Positions 1 to 7,590 of a stretch of 33,924 nucleotides of DNA are shown here, in pieces. Origin of the DNA: JACJYC01 sp964558465. Its GTDB lineage: Bacteria; Bacteroidota; Bacteroidia; Chitinophagales; Saprospiraceae. The stretch lies in NCBI GenBank assembly GCA_964558465.1, contig CAZLEF010000075.1, forward strand, positions 1-33,924. The letters run 5' to 3'. Within the stretch, counting starts at the first letter, position 1. Each line of letters starts with the position of its first letter. The notes under the pieces are model-generated. The model saw only the letters and a list, made by a program, of their open reading frames with translations, was not told the origin of the DNA and did not search any database. A program made the translations under genes and the position numbers.

Positions 1-368
1 ATCAAAGGGCCTTCCTAGGCCGAGTAATTTGGCATTTGTTCTAATGGTTCTTTTATGGCTTGATTTTCCATAAAATACATCGAATTTTTTCAGCTTGATT
101 TTCAATAAATCCGTTAACGGAACAAAACTATCCTGATAACGCAGATAGACGACTTCATTGTTCTTTTCCACAACATCCGGTTCATTCTTATCCAGGCGCT
201 TCTGCATTAAATCCAACTTCTTTTCCCAATCATCGGCATCTTCAATTTCTTCTCCACGCGCCGCTTTGATACCAAGTTCGGGCGACCACAACAATTGTTC
301 GGCGATTCCATTTATCCGAATTTCGATCCCGGGTTGAAATTGAGTTGCACCGCAAAAAAACCTTGCAA
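1..368 (-). CDS. Partial hypothetical protein or coding remnant, running off the left edge
   Basis: An open frame on the minus strand runs from an in-frame TAA at 384-386 to the window edge, about 127 codons. It includes the stretches LLWSPELGIKAARG and EVVYLRYQDSFVPLTDLL and is rich in Lys, Glu and Asp. I do not recognise the family. There is no ATG near its beginning: the first plausible start is TTG at 368, and the first ATG is about 53 codons further in, at 208. It is more AT-rich than most of the window and its beginning overlaps the tRNA promoter on the other strand. It could be the C-terminal part of a gene that lost its 5' end, or a gene with a weak start. The 3' end lies outside the window. 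Confidence 0.35.
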
Positions 369-392
369 GTTGCAAAAATACCCTTAATTTTG
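363..392 (+). promoter_or_regulatory. Bacteroidota-type promoter of the tRNA-Gly gene
   Basis: TTG at 363-365 and TAATTTTG at 385-392 are separated by 19 bp. This fits the known primary sigma consensus of Bacteroidota (TTTG, 19-21 bp, TAnnTTTG). Transcription would begin near 400, leaving a leader of about 55 nt before the tRNA. Confidence 0.7.
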
Positions 393-454
393 TAATCCTG
401 TTGGCCGGCGTAACTTCCCGTTCAGTGAGCGGGATATCGCATCAGCCCAAACAA

Positions 455-527
455 GCGGGCATAGCTCAGTTGGTAGAGCATCAGCTTCCCAAGCTGAGGG
501 CCGTGGGTTCGAGTCCCATTGCCCGCT
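455..527 (+). tRNA. tRNA-Gly, anticodon CCC
   Basis: A full cloverleaf can be drawn. The acceptor stem is GCGGGCA with TGCCCGC. The D stem is GCTC with GAGC. The anticodon stem TCAGC/GCTGA encloses the loop TTCCCAA, giving anticodon CCC. The T arm is GTGGG-TTCGAGT-CCCAT. The discriminator base is T527, as expected for tRNA-Gly. The CCA end is not encoded (TCA follows the acceptor stem). The gene is 73 nt long with its own promoter upstream and a terminator 11 nt downstream. Confidence 0.97.
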
Positions 528-538
528 CAGGTTTTTTA

Positions 539-570
539 AACCCATTGGTCAAAACCAGTGGGTTTTTTTT
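539..570 (+). terminator. Intrinsic terminator of tRNA-Gly
   Basis: An 11-bp stem (AACCCATTGGT 539-549 with ACCAGTGGGTT 554-564, one G-T pair) closes a 4-nt loop and runs into eight T residues. Read on the minus strand the hairpin is followed by A residues, so it should not terminate the ABC gene that ends at 590. Confidence 0.9.
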
Positions 571-589
571 GTCTCAATACCATTTTGTT

Positions 590-1252
590 TTAATCGTTCA
601 CCGCCTTCCCGTCCCTTAACTGAAGAATGCGGGAGGTTTTGGCCGCCAGTTCCATATTGTGGGTCACCAGGATCAGGGTGGCGCCGGATTCATGGTTGAG
701 TTCAAAAAGGAGTTGTTCGACCATGCGGCTGTTGTCGCCGTCCAGGTTGCCGGTGGGTTCGTCGGCGAACAGGATTTTGGGCCGGTTGGCAAATGCGCGG
801 GCGAGGGCGATGCGTTGTTGTTCGCCGCCGGAAAGCTGGGTAGGGTAGTGGTTCCTGCGCTCGCCGAGGCCGATGCGTTCGAGCAGCGCCAGCGAGGTTT
901 TTTCGGCGCTCCGGTCGCCGCGCAGTTCCAGCGGGACCATGATGTTTTCCAGGGCGGTCAGCGTGGGCAATAACTGGAAGTTCTGAAAAACAAACCCGAC
1001 ATATTCGTTGCGCACGGCAGCCCGCCCGTCCTCGTTCAGGTTGTCCAGTTGTATGCCGTTGAGGATCACACTGCCTGTGGTGGCGCGGTCCAGGCCGGCG
1101 CAAAGGCCCAGCAAAGTGGACTTGCCGCTCCCGCTCGGGCCGACAATCGACAGGGTCTCTCCGGGCGCTACTTCAAAACTGATGTTTTCCAGAACAGTCA
1201 GGGAATGATCGGCGCTTTCGTAAGTTTTGCTCAGGTTGCGGACTTTTAGCAT
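590..1252 (-). CDS. ABC transporter ATP-binding protein, LolD/MacB/YbbA type
   Basis: The 220-aa cytoplasmic ATPase hydrolyses ATP to drive a membrane partner. All motifs are present: Walker A GPSGSGKST at 38-46, Q-loop Gln90, signature LSGGEQ at 140-145, Walker B ILFADE at 160-165, D-loop NLD at 169-171 and H-loop His198. The Q-loop context FQNFQLLPTLTALENI is typical of the LolD/MacB/FtsE group, which extract or sense envelope substrates rather than import solutes. Length is normal for the group. No permease is next to it: the tRNA lies downstream and a repeat array upstream, so its FtsX-like partner must be encoded elsewhere. The exact substrate cannot be given. Confidence 0.93.
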   Translation of the reverse strand: MLKVRNLSKTYESADHSLTVLENISFEVAPGETLSIVGPSGSGKSTLLGLCAGLDRATTGSVILNGIQLDNLNEDGRAAVRNEYVGFVFQNFQLLPTLTALENIMVPLELRGDRSAEKTSLALLERIGLGERRNHYPTQLSGGEQQRIALARAFANRPKILFADEPTGNLDGDNSRMVEQLLFELNHESGATLILVTHNMELAAKTSRILQLRDGKAVND

Positions 1253-1370
1253 CGGGCTTTTTTGTTACCGAAAAATGAACAATTCACGAATGAAAAAGTT
1301 GCCCTTAATCCATTCAATCCTCCAAAGGTTCATGGAACTCCTATGGAGAGTCCTATGGACAATCAATTTG

Positions 1371-1483
1371 TTGATGTGTTGATGTGTTGATGTGTTGATT
1401 CGACCACGCCGAGGCGTGGCGTTCCAATCGAACCAATCGAACCAATCGGACCAATCGGATCAATCGAACCAATCGGATCAATC
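1371..1483. repeat. Bipartite tandem array: TTGATGTG octamers, small palindrome, CCAATCGAA nonamers
   Basis: Three TTGATGTG units and a partial fourth (1371-1400) are followed by a short palindrome (CCACGCC 1404-1410, GGCGTGG 1413-1419). Then come six nonamers of the form [CT]CAATCG[AG]A from 1424 and a truncated unit. The last unit contains the TGA stop of the minus-strand hydrolase (1478-1480). The nonamer half also occurs at 30593-30655 and the octamer half at 28473-28525 and 30549-30580. Confidence 0.9.
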
Positions 1484-2347
1484 AAAAAATCTTCTCAATT
1501 CCCCCGCCATCAGTTCCGCCGCCTCCTCCTGTACAAAATGCCCGGCGTCGGCGCAGCGGATCACTTTTGCCCCGGGAACGGCTTTTTCCCATTTTTTCAG
1601 TTCGTAGGGCGGTACAAACCGGTCTTTCATACCCCAAAAAATGAGGAAAGGTTTGGATGCGATCTTTTCCCGCTGGTTCCAGAGGGATTGCCACCAGGGG
1701 CCGGCATTGAGCACTTCCTGCGCAAAGGTATAAGTGGCCCTTCTGGATGCTGCGTTGGGCAAGGCTTGCCTGTAATGGCGTTTGACTTCGCGGGTGAGTT
1801 TCTTTTTGTCGCCGAAGGCCATCGGCATGATGACGTTCACCGGAAAATTGAAATAATAGTACAAGGCTTTGCCGAACCAGGTTTTAAATACCCGGCCGGC
1901 TGAAGAATAATGTTTATCCTCGTTCAAAGGCCACATCCAACCGTTGAAAATGCTGATGCGTTTTACTTTTTCCGGAAATTGAATGGCGTAACTCAGCCCG
2001 ATGGACAGGCCGAAATCGTTGGCCACAAGGTGAATTTCCCCCAATTGGAGTTTTTCCACCAGGCGCCGCAATCTCCGGGCGTGCCCCTGGCAGGTGAAGT
2101 CGGCGTTTTGCGGTTTGTCGGAAAGGCCCATGCCGAGGTAATCCGGGGCAATGCAGCGGAAATCCCGGCGCAATTCCCTGATCAGGTCCCGCCACCCGAA
2201 CGACCATTCCGGCGTCCCGTGGCAAAACAGGATGACCGGCCCCCGGCCCTCGTCGATGTAGTGAATCCGGTGATCTTCGATTTCCATGTACCGCGATTCG
2301 AAAGGGAAGAGTTCGCGGTTGACCCAGTCAGTGTTCGTAGATTGCAT
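1478..2347 (-). CDS. Alpha/beta-fold hydrolase, haloalkane dehalogenase-like
   Basis: The 289-aa protein has a complete alpha/beta-hydrolase catalytic set: oxyanion loop HGTPEW from His43, nucleophile Asp111 in VANDFGLS, acid Asp242 in WGMKDRF and base His270 in DAGHFVQ. An Asp nucleophile is typical of haloalkane dehalogenases and epoxide hydrolases. The Trp that follows the nucleophile in haloalkane dehalogenases is Phe here, and the halide-binding Asn of the HGNP type is absent, so the substrate is uncertain. A longer frame opens at 2452, but ATG 2347 was chosen because it starts family-like sequence and overlaps the TetR gene by only 20 bp. Overlap with the regulator implies co-transcription and control by it. 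The stop codon lies inside the repeat array. Confidence 0.85.
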   Translation of the reverse strand: MQSTNTDWVNRELFPFESRYMEIEDHRIHYIDEGRGPVILFCHGTPEWSFGWRDLIRELRRDFRCIAPDYLGMGLSDKPQNADFTCQGHARRLRRLVEKLQLGEIHLVANDFGLSIGLSYAIQFPEKVKRISIFNGWMWPLNEDKHYSSAGRVFKTWFGKALYYYFNFPVNVIMPMAFGDKKKLTREVKRHYRQALPNAASRRATYTFAQEVLNAGPWWQSLWNQREKIASKPFLIFWGMKDRFVPPYELKKWEKAVPGAKVIRCADAGHFVQEEAAELMAGELRRFFD

Positions 2348-2882
2348 GCAGATACTTTTTGATGAGGTGATTTTTGATGGCTTCCAGCGGGTAGACCGAC
2401 GGGTTTTGCAACCAGTGAATGCAAATGCCGTCGATAAGTGCAAATAAGGCAAGCGCCTCCTGTTCCGGCTCCGGCGCCTTCAGTTTTTTGAAATGTTCAG
2501 CAAGTTGCCGGACGATGAACCCGTTGATCGCTGTTATCTTTTCTGACGCATGGATCCGCACTTCAGCCTGAAACCGCACCATCTGGGCCAGCCGCCAGAA
2601 GGCTTCCTGCTCCCGGATCAGGACAAACGACCGTTTGATATGCTCTACAATGGCCTGACGCGGGTCGTCGATCGTCCGGTAACCTTCCATCGTTTCGGCG
2701 ATCTGGTTCAGCCCTTCGTCCATTATCGCCTCCAGTAAACCCGATTTGCTGCCGAAATGCCGGAAGATCAGGCCTTCCGATACGCCCGCCTCCCGCGCGA
2801 TCAGGCTGGTCGACGTCCGGTCGTACCCTTGTTCGCCGAATAAACGAAGGGCGGTCTGCAGGATTTTTTCTTTTTTGGTCAT
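2328..2882 (-). CDS. TetR/AcrR-family transcriptional regulator
   Basis: The 184-aa protein has the TetR N-terminal DNA-binding domain at about residues 5-50: ILQTALRLFGEQGYDRTS, then a helix-turn-helix at about 24-43 (SLIAREAGVSEGLIFRHFGS). The helical C-terminal ligand-binding part diverges, as usual. Such proteins are normally dimeric repressors released by a small ligand. It is the first gene of a two-gene unit with the overlapping hydrolase. A palindrome between its promoter and its start codon suggests autoregulation. The ligand is unknown; a substrate of the hydrolase is a reasonable guess. Confidence 0.92.
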   Translation of the reverse strand: MTKKEKILQTALRLFGEQGYDRTSTSLIAREAGVSEGLIFRHFGSKSGLLEAIMDEGLNQIAETMEGYRTIDDPRQAIVEHIKRSFVLIREQEAFWRLAQMVRFQAEVRIHASEKITAINGFIVRQLAEHFKKLKAPEPEQEALALFALIDGICIHWLQNPSVYPLEAIKNHLIKKYLHAIYEH

Positions 2883-2886
2883 AAAA

Positions 2887-2932
2887 GTGAGTAATCACTT
2901 ACAAAAATAGAACATTTTTTTAAACCGCCAAA
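2887..2932 (-). promoter_or_regulatory. Promoter and likely TetR operator of the TetR/hydrolase operon
   Basis: On the minus strand TTTG (2932-2929), a 19-bp spacer and TATTTTTG (2909-2902) form a textbook Bacteroidota promoter. It abuts a 16-bp imperfect palindrome at 2887-2902 (12 of 16 positions symmetric, core AGTGA-TTAC-TCACT type). The palindrome covers the expected transcription start and ends 4 bp before the ATG. A bound TetR dimer there would block initiation, so the operon is probably autorepressed. Confidence 0.7.
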
Positions 2933-2995
2933 CCAGAAAGGAAATTTTTTATTGGAGGATTGTTCACTTGGAATTTCGGGTCGATCTTCGGAATG

Positions 2996-3291
2996 TTCCT
3001 CTTTGTATCGCCGACGTCTCGTCGGTCGGGCCGTATGCCGTTATCTATAGGCTACAGTTGGCAGTCTTTGAGCCGTTAAGGTGGGGAGGTTCGTTTTCTA
3101 TTGGTGCAAATTTATCTCATTAGTAATCAATGCCTTGCGTGGATAATTTCAGGCATAGCCACGCGGAATACCGGCATTGTAGTCCACCGACGAGACGTCG
3201 GCGGTACAAAGGAAGGCCGTTTAGGTTCAGAAATCGATATTCTATCAATATCCGGTTGTTTGGAAGCACAGCAAAGACCAAAGACTGCCAA
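2996..3291. repeat. Gene-free region with two crossing inverted repeats
   Basis: The gap 2933-3363 has no credible gene. It holds an inverted repeat of about 30 bp (2996-3026 with 3186-3214) whose core CCGACGTCTCGTCGG is itself palindromic. A second, perfect 13-bp inverted repeat is TTGGCAGTCTTTG at 3058-3070 with its complement at 3279-3291. The arms alternate L1-L2-R1-R2, so the two repeats cannot form one simple hairpin. A further GCGTGG/CCACGC pair lies at 3137-3142 and 3159-3164. TTTGTACCGCC-ACGT-like sequence recurs near 28369. It may be a decayed mobile or REP-type element. Confidence 0.6.
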
Positions 3292-3363
3292 CCTCCTCCA
3301 GCACGCTTTAAGCCATAACTCAGGCGGGCGGGGATTGTCAATTGAAAGACTGGCTAACGCTAT

Positions 3364-4710
3364 TTATTTCTCCCCCAAAGCCGCCTTCGTCCGCACCCGT
3401 TCCACCACCCACTGCCCTACTTTCCCGCCTTGCGCTACGCCGTTGTCGATGGCCGGCCGGTAATGGATGCCGCCGTACATGCGGCTGATTGCAGCTTCTT
3501 CGCTGGCTTCAAAAAAAGAATTGAACGAACGGGCCGGGAGGCCGTATTCTTCTTCCACATTGTCGGTATAGGCGAAGTTGTCGCCAAACAAGGAGGTCAA
3601 CACGGTAGCGGCAGCCCTGGAGATGACACTATGGCCGCTGGTGTATTCCGGGAAAGGCGGCGTTTGCAAGGCAGGCAGCCATTCTTCGTCGATGTAGCGG
3701 TTGATCACCGTCTCGGGGCGGATCAGGTTGCTCCGGTATTTTTCGTCCCAGCAGCTTTTGAATCCTTCCGCTAACCCGATGGAGGTGACTGCGTAGGCCT
3801 CAACAGACTTCATGAAATCGGCCTGGGCTTTCCGGCAGGCGATCGCCGTGATACCGATCCAGTGGCCGCCCGGGGTGATCTTTTTGGTGGCGAACATCAC
3901 GTGGCCGGTGTGGTGGGAAACATAAGGGTTGCAATCCCAGAATCTGGCAATATTCAATCGCTCCTCTTTGTCGGCTGCATTCAGCGCTTCGTACACTTCC
4001 AAAGTTTCCTTGTAAAACCGGCTGTTTTTGTCGATGCTGAATGGGGTTGGAGGCGGTGGGGCAAATTGCCGGGCCGAATCAAGCACCAGCGGCCGGATCT
4101 TGTTCCAGTGCGGCTCGATGGCGTCCATATAATCCGGAGGGGTGGGTTGCCACCGCGCAGGGTCTTCGCTGATAGAATATTTGGGGAAAGTGCGTGTCTG
4201 CGCGTAATTGTCGCTTTTTGACCATGCCTGGATATGTTTCGCAACGGCCTCACCATAAGCTACCGACCGTTCGAATACCGCTTTGGGCATGTTCAGGGCT
4301 TCAAATTCCGACATAATCACATTTCGGAACTCCTCCATCTTCTCCTCCGAAAAAATCAGGGATTTGCCGACGGTCAGGTAGGCGGTAACCGACGCCAGCG
4401 GGAAACAATATTCCTGTCCGGCTTCAGGTTGGGGCGCCTCCGTCAGGTCGCGTAATTGGCCGGCCAGCGATTGGTATTCCGGGCTGCCGGGCGCCATGGC
4501 CTCATATCCGGCGATGGCAGCGTAGGAATAGATCCGGCTGGCAACCGGTGGAGAAAAAATATCGTGGACAATGACGTCGGTGAGTTGTTTGACGGAGCGG
4601 TGGTAAAACTCCGGGTTCTGTGCGTTTTCCTGATAATTCAGATCCACCTTCTCGCAGGCTGCCAAAAATAAACAGGCTGTGGCGCAGATCATCCATTTAA
4701 TGGTTCTCAT
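3364..4710 (-). CDS. Vanadium-dependent haloperoxidase-like lipoprotein (PAP2 superfamily)
   Basis: The 448-aa protein begins with a lipoprotein signal peptide and lipobox LAAC (Cys19), so it should be anchored in the envelope. The vanadate/phosphate-binding residues of the PAP2/haloperoxidase family are visible: Lys324 and Arg331 in KYRSNLIRPE, Ser358-Gly359-His360 in EYTSGHS, and Arg410 and His416 in SRMYGGIHYRP. Known members use H2O2 to oxidise halides, or act as phosphatases; the bound cofactor cannot be told from sequence. The upstream leader has a purine-rich GAGAGGA that may serve as ribosome binding site, unusual in this phylum. It stands alone, with its own promoter. Confidence 0.9.
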   Translation of the reverse strand: MRTIKWMICATACLFLAACEKVDLNYQENAQNPEFYHRSVKQLTDVIVHDIFSPPVASRIYSYAAIAGYEAMAPGSPEYQSLAGQLRDLTEAPQPEAGQEYCFPLASVTAYLTVGKSLIFSEEKMEEFRNVIMSEFEALNMPKAVFERSVAYGEAVAKHIQAWSKSDNYAQTRTFPKYSISEDPARWQPTPPDYMDAIEPHWNKIRPLVLDSARQFAPPPPTPFSIDKNSRFYKETLEVYEALNAADKEERLNIARFWDCNPYVSHHTGHVMFATKKITPGGHWIGITAIACRKAQADFMKSVEAYAVTSIGLAEGFKSCWDEKYRSNLIRPETVINRYIDEEWLPALQTPPFPEYTSGHSVISRAAATVLTSLFGDNFAYTDNVEEEYGLPARSFNSFFEASEEAAISRMYGGIHYRPAIDNGVAQGGKVGQWVVERVRTKAALGEK

Positions 4711-4732
4711 AATATCCTCTCTTTAGCTTTTG

Positions 4733-4764
4733 CAAAGTTAGAAAGGCTATTGGAATTCCTTCAA
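4733..4764 (-). promoter_or_regulatory. Promoter of the haloperoxidase-like gene
   Basis: On the minus strand TTG (4764-4762), a 21-bp spacer and TAACTTTG (4740-4733) match the Bacteroidota consensus. The gene's ATG is 22 bp beyond the -7 box. The stretch 4765-5032 further upstream shows no gene or clear repeat. Confidence 0.65.
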
Positions 4765-5032
4765 TTTTGATGGTTAAATCCTTCCCGGTCCTGTCAGAAA
4801 GGTTGCCCGGACCCTAACCGGAATACCGGAAAATGGCCCTTGCTGAGAAATTTCTTTGAATTGCCTTCCCATTCACCGGGCCCTGGATTTCCTGGCTCAT
4901 GGTCGGGGGAAAGCTTTAAAAAATATCCTTTCGGGTAAACGATGGGCCGCATATCAGATTTTTTTCCTAATATTCGGACGGATTTTAACGAACTGCAGGG
5001 ATTGTTATCACAAAAGAGGCCATTACCGGCTG

Positions 5033-5063
5033 TTTGAAGATCATGGAATAGTTCATAATTTTT
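5033..5063 (+). promoter_or_regulatory. Promoter of the EEP-family gene
   Basis: TTTG at 5033-5036, 19 bp, then TAATTTTT at 5056-5063 (7 of 8 to TAnnTTTG). The predicted leader is only about 11 nt, so the start codon at 5081 fits. Confidence 0.6.
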
Positions 5064-5080
5064 AATTCAACCATCAAGAA

Positions 5081-6043
5081 ATGGAACTCAGCATTTTAGA
5101 CACCCCGCCCGATTTTGTGCAGGAAGAAATGAAGGAACTGATTGCCGACCTGGACATCTCGATCCCGCCCAAACGGCTGGACCGGAACCTCCTGATCGCT
5201 ACCTGGAACATCCGGGCGTTCGGCGACCTGACGCGGGAATGGCATTCCACGCCCGGACAAAGCCCGCGCCGCGACCTGGCTTCCGTATTGGCTATTTCGG
5301 AGATCATTTCAAGATTTGATGTCATTGCCATTCAGGAAGCCAAATCCAACCTGCGGTCCTTGCGCGACACCCTTAAAAAGCTTGGCGAAAACTGGTCGAT
5401 GATCCTGACGGATGTTACCCGGGGCGCCGCCGGAAACGACGAACGGATGGCATTTCTGTTCGATACCCGCCGGGTGAAATTATCCGGCCTGGCCTGCGAA
5501 TTGGTGGTGCCCTCCGAATGGACTGCTGAAATTGACGAAAATGCCCTGATCAAACAATTTGCGCGTACCCCTTATGCCGTTGGTTTCCGGTCCTGCAACC
5601 ATACTTTTGTGCTGGTTACCCTGCATATCCTTTTTGGAAAAAAAGAAAAAGAACGGTTGCCCGAACTGAAGGCCATCGCCCGTTGGATGGCAGATTGGGC
5701 CCGGAGGATGAACGATTATGAGCAGAATTTCATTGCTATGGGGGACTTCAATATCGAGGAACGCGGCGACCTGCTGTCGCAAACCTTTCTCTCGGAAGGT
5801 CTTTTCATTCCCAATGACCTGGAACAGGTAACCAGGTCCATTTTTGACGAAACCAAGTTCTATGATCATATCGCCTGGTTCAACGGCGCGAAGGGGATCC
5901 CACAGCTGTCGTTAAGATATTTGCAAGGCGGAAACTACGATTTTGTGGGCAAGGCCCTGAAAAATAAAAACCTGACCAAAAAGGATCTTTCCTGGCATAT
6001 GTCGGACCATTACCCTCTTTGGGCCGAATTTTCGGTGGTTTAG
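5081..6043 (+). CDS. Endonuclease/exonuclease/phosphatase (EEP) family protein
   Basis: The 320-aa protein has the DNase I-like fold motifs in order: ATWNIRAFG (Asn43), IAIQEAKS (Glu86, metal ligand), LHILFG (His182), GDFNIE (Asp222, Asn224) and MSDHYPLWAEF (Asp309, His310). This is the full metal-dependent phosphodiesterase site. Family members cleave DNA, RNA, nucleotides or phosphoinositides; nothing here decides which. No signal peptide is seen, so it is probably cytoplasmic. It is monocistronic and convergent with the DksA-like gene, 18 bp apart with no visible terminator between them. Confidence 0.88.
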   Translation: MELSILDTPPDFVQEEMKELIADLDISIPPKRLDRNLLIATWNIRAFGDLTREWHSTPGQSPRRDLASVLAISEIISRFDVIAIQEAKSNLRSLRDTLKKLGENWSMILTDVTRGAAGNDERMAFLFDTRRVKLSGLACELVVPSEWTAEIDENALIKQFARTPYAVGFRSCNHTFVLVTLHILFGKKEKERLPELKAIARWMADWARRMNDYEQNFIAMGDFNIEERGDLLSQTFLSEGLFIPNDLEQVTRSIFDETKFYDHIAWFNGAKGIPQLSLRYLQGGNYDFVGKALKNKNLTKKDLSWHMSDHYPLWAEFSVV

Positions 6044-6061
6044 CCTGTTAAGTGGGCAGTC

Positions 6062-6820
6062 TCAATAATCCTCGGTATCTTCATCAACCGGTTCTTCGTC
6101 CATTGAATCGAGATCGACCTCCATATCCTCTTCCTCGTCGTCTCCGCCGTCGTCCAGATCGTCGATATCCACATCCAGATCCGCATCATCCGCCAGTCCG
6201 TCAAATTCGAGGTCGTCTTCCGGGATGCCTGATTTTTCAAGTTTGATCTCCAGATTGGGGGCCAGTTCAAATCCTGCCAGGTCAAAATCATCATCGTCAT
6301 CATCTTTTCTGACGGGAACAGGCTTGGAGCCCCCGGATTTTTTAATGACTTTGGTGATGATCTTGGGTGTGGAAGGTTCTTCTGCTTTTTTGATGTATGG
6401 AGTGGTTTTGGAGATCGGAGCGGTAGTCGTTTTTTCTTCGGCCTTTTTTTGCTCTTCATTTTTGGCGATCACGCTCTTGGTCGTTGTAGGGACGGCGAGT
6501 AGCCTCCGCTTTTCGATCAGGTCGCCGGTGACGACACAAATGCCGTAGGTTTTATTTTTGATTCGGATCAGCGCATTTTCAAGGTCTTTGATATACTTGC
6601 GCTGGCGGATGGCCATGGTGTTGAGCATTTCAATGTCGTTGTTGATGCTGCTGTCGTCCATCCAATCGCCGCCATGTTCATCTCCTGCGTTCTCGGTGAT
6701 CTCGAGGATTTGGTCCTGAAGGGATTGTAACTGCTCATTGGCGTGCTGCAGCTTGGTTTCGACAATGACTTTGAACTCGTTCAAATCTTCGTCAGCATAC
6801 CTGCCTGTACCGTTTGCCAT
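6062..6820 (-). CDS. DksA/TraR-like regulator with long acidic C-terminal tail
   Basis: The 252-aa protein starts with a predicted coiled coil (about 10-90) followed by YGICVVTGDLIEKRRLLAVP at 92-111. This matches the degenerate zinc-finger part of DksA/TraR-family proteins, which enter the RNA polymerase secondary channel. Only one Cys (Cys95) of the usual zinc set remains. From about 115 a Lys/Thr/Pro-rich linker leads to a strongly acidic tail (about 175-252, including six Asp in a row). Bacteroidota members are usually near 130 aa, so the last ~120 residues are extra. The tail could mimic nucleic acid or bind basic proteins (inference). Confidence 0.8.
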   Translation of the reverse strand: MANGTGRYADEDLNEFKVIVETKLQHANEQLQSLQDQILEITENAGDEHGGDWMDDSSINNDIEMLNTMAIRQRKYIKDLENALIRIKNKTYGICVVTGDLIEKRRLLAVPTTTKSVIAKNEEQKKAEEKTTTAPISKTTPYIKKAEEPSTPKIITKVIKKSGGSKPVPVRKDDDDDDFDLAGFELAPNLEIKLEKSGIPEDDLEFDGLADDADLDVDIDDLDDGGDDEEEDMEVDLDSMDEEPVDEDTEDY

Positions 6821-6855
6821 ATCTTATAGGCTTATAAGGTTAATGAAACGCAATG

Positions 6856-6888
6856 CAAAACTAAACGTAAATGCCGCGCAAAAGTCAA
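6856..6888 (-). promoter_or_regulatory. Probable promoter of the DksA-like gene
   Basis: The minus-strand -7 box TAGTTTTG (6863-6856) is a perfect match to TAnnTTTG. The best upstream partner is TTG at 6888-6886 with a 22-bp spacer, slightly long. A small inverted repeat, CTTAT (6823-6827) with ATAAG (6834-6838), lies in the leader just before the ATG. Confidence 0.45.
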
Positions 6889-7023
6889 TAAAAATTGGTG
6901 AATAAACCAAAAAAGTTGGACTAAAGATTTCAATGCTTGTTCTGCCATCAGTCAAGTCATGGAAATAATGGTGCAAAATTAATGGAAAAGGCAAAATAAT
7001 ACACCTTGCACAGGTGGAAAAGC

Positions 7024-7072
7024 AAAAAAAAATTGGTACGTTATAATGACTTATAACGGGCCAATTTTTTTT
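7024..7072. terminator. Bidirectional intrinsic terminator
   Basis: A long hairpin: an A-run and TTGG, a 2-bp mismatch, CGTTATAA, loop TGAC, TTATAACG, mismatch, CCAA and a T-run. With A residues on one side and T residues on the other it works on both strands. On the minus strand it closes the small gene ending at 7109. Confidence 0.8.
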
Positions 7073-7108
7073 GTTTTTAGCGATTCAACAAGAAACGAAG
7101 CGCAGATC

Positions 7109-7357
7109 TTAGAACAGAGAGTGGATAAAGCGACTCACGCGAAACCACCACCTTCTTTTACGCTTATCCGCAACTTTGCCGTCCATTTTGACGGGGTTGG
7201 AAACGTGGATGCCGTTCATGTTCTGGTCCAAATGGAAACTTGTGCCAAACAAACGGGATTCATCGAGCGCAACGAAAGGTTTCATTTCTTCGCCGCAAAA
7301 TTCCACCGGCCCTTCTTCGTACATGCGTCGCCGGTTACTGCCTCTCAGGATAGCCAT
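7109..7357 (-). CDS. Small hypothetical protein (82 aa)
   Basis: I do not recognise this protein. It is 82 aa, basic at both ends (RGSNRRRMYEEG near the start, DKRKRRWWFRVSRF near the end), with one Cys and no signal peptide or membrane segment. A strong terminator begins 37 bp after its stop, which supports a real transcription unit, and nothing else explains this stretch. No clear TAnnTTTG box was found upstream. The low complexity of the 5' flank (an A6T8 run just before the ATG) is compatible with a start region. Confidence 0.5.
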   Translation of the reverse strand: MAILRGSNRRRMYEEGPVEFCGEEMKPFVALDESRLFGTSFHLDQNMNGIHVSNPVKMDGKVADKRKRRWWFRVSRFIHSLF

Positions 7358-7590
7358 GGTAAAAAATTTTTTTTGGGACTAACAACAGCTTTTTGATAGA
7401 TCGAACAGCAAGCGAACGATAAAAATCAAGTTGCTATTGTGTCCTGTTCATGGGAAAATTAATACGATTCTTCGTATCGTTCAATCTGTCAACAAAATTA
7501 ACATGAATTAATATGAATATCAAGTGTTTTGAAGACAATTTTGCAGGGTAAAGCACCCTTTCTTGTTTTTAAAATGTTAAATTTGAAAAA

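Noticed and set aside
455..527. tRNA-Gly as attachment site of an integrated element
   Set aside because: No integrase gene and no duplicated 3' tRNA end were seen in the window.
401..619. Plus-strand reading frame through the tRNA region
   Set aside because: It is a by-product of the tRNA-Gly gene and its terminator.
7578..7585. TAAATTTG as promoter of the ATP-grasp-like gene
   Set aside because: It would start transcription at the ATG itself and no TTTG lies 19-21 bp upstream; probably chance in AT-rich sequence.
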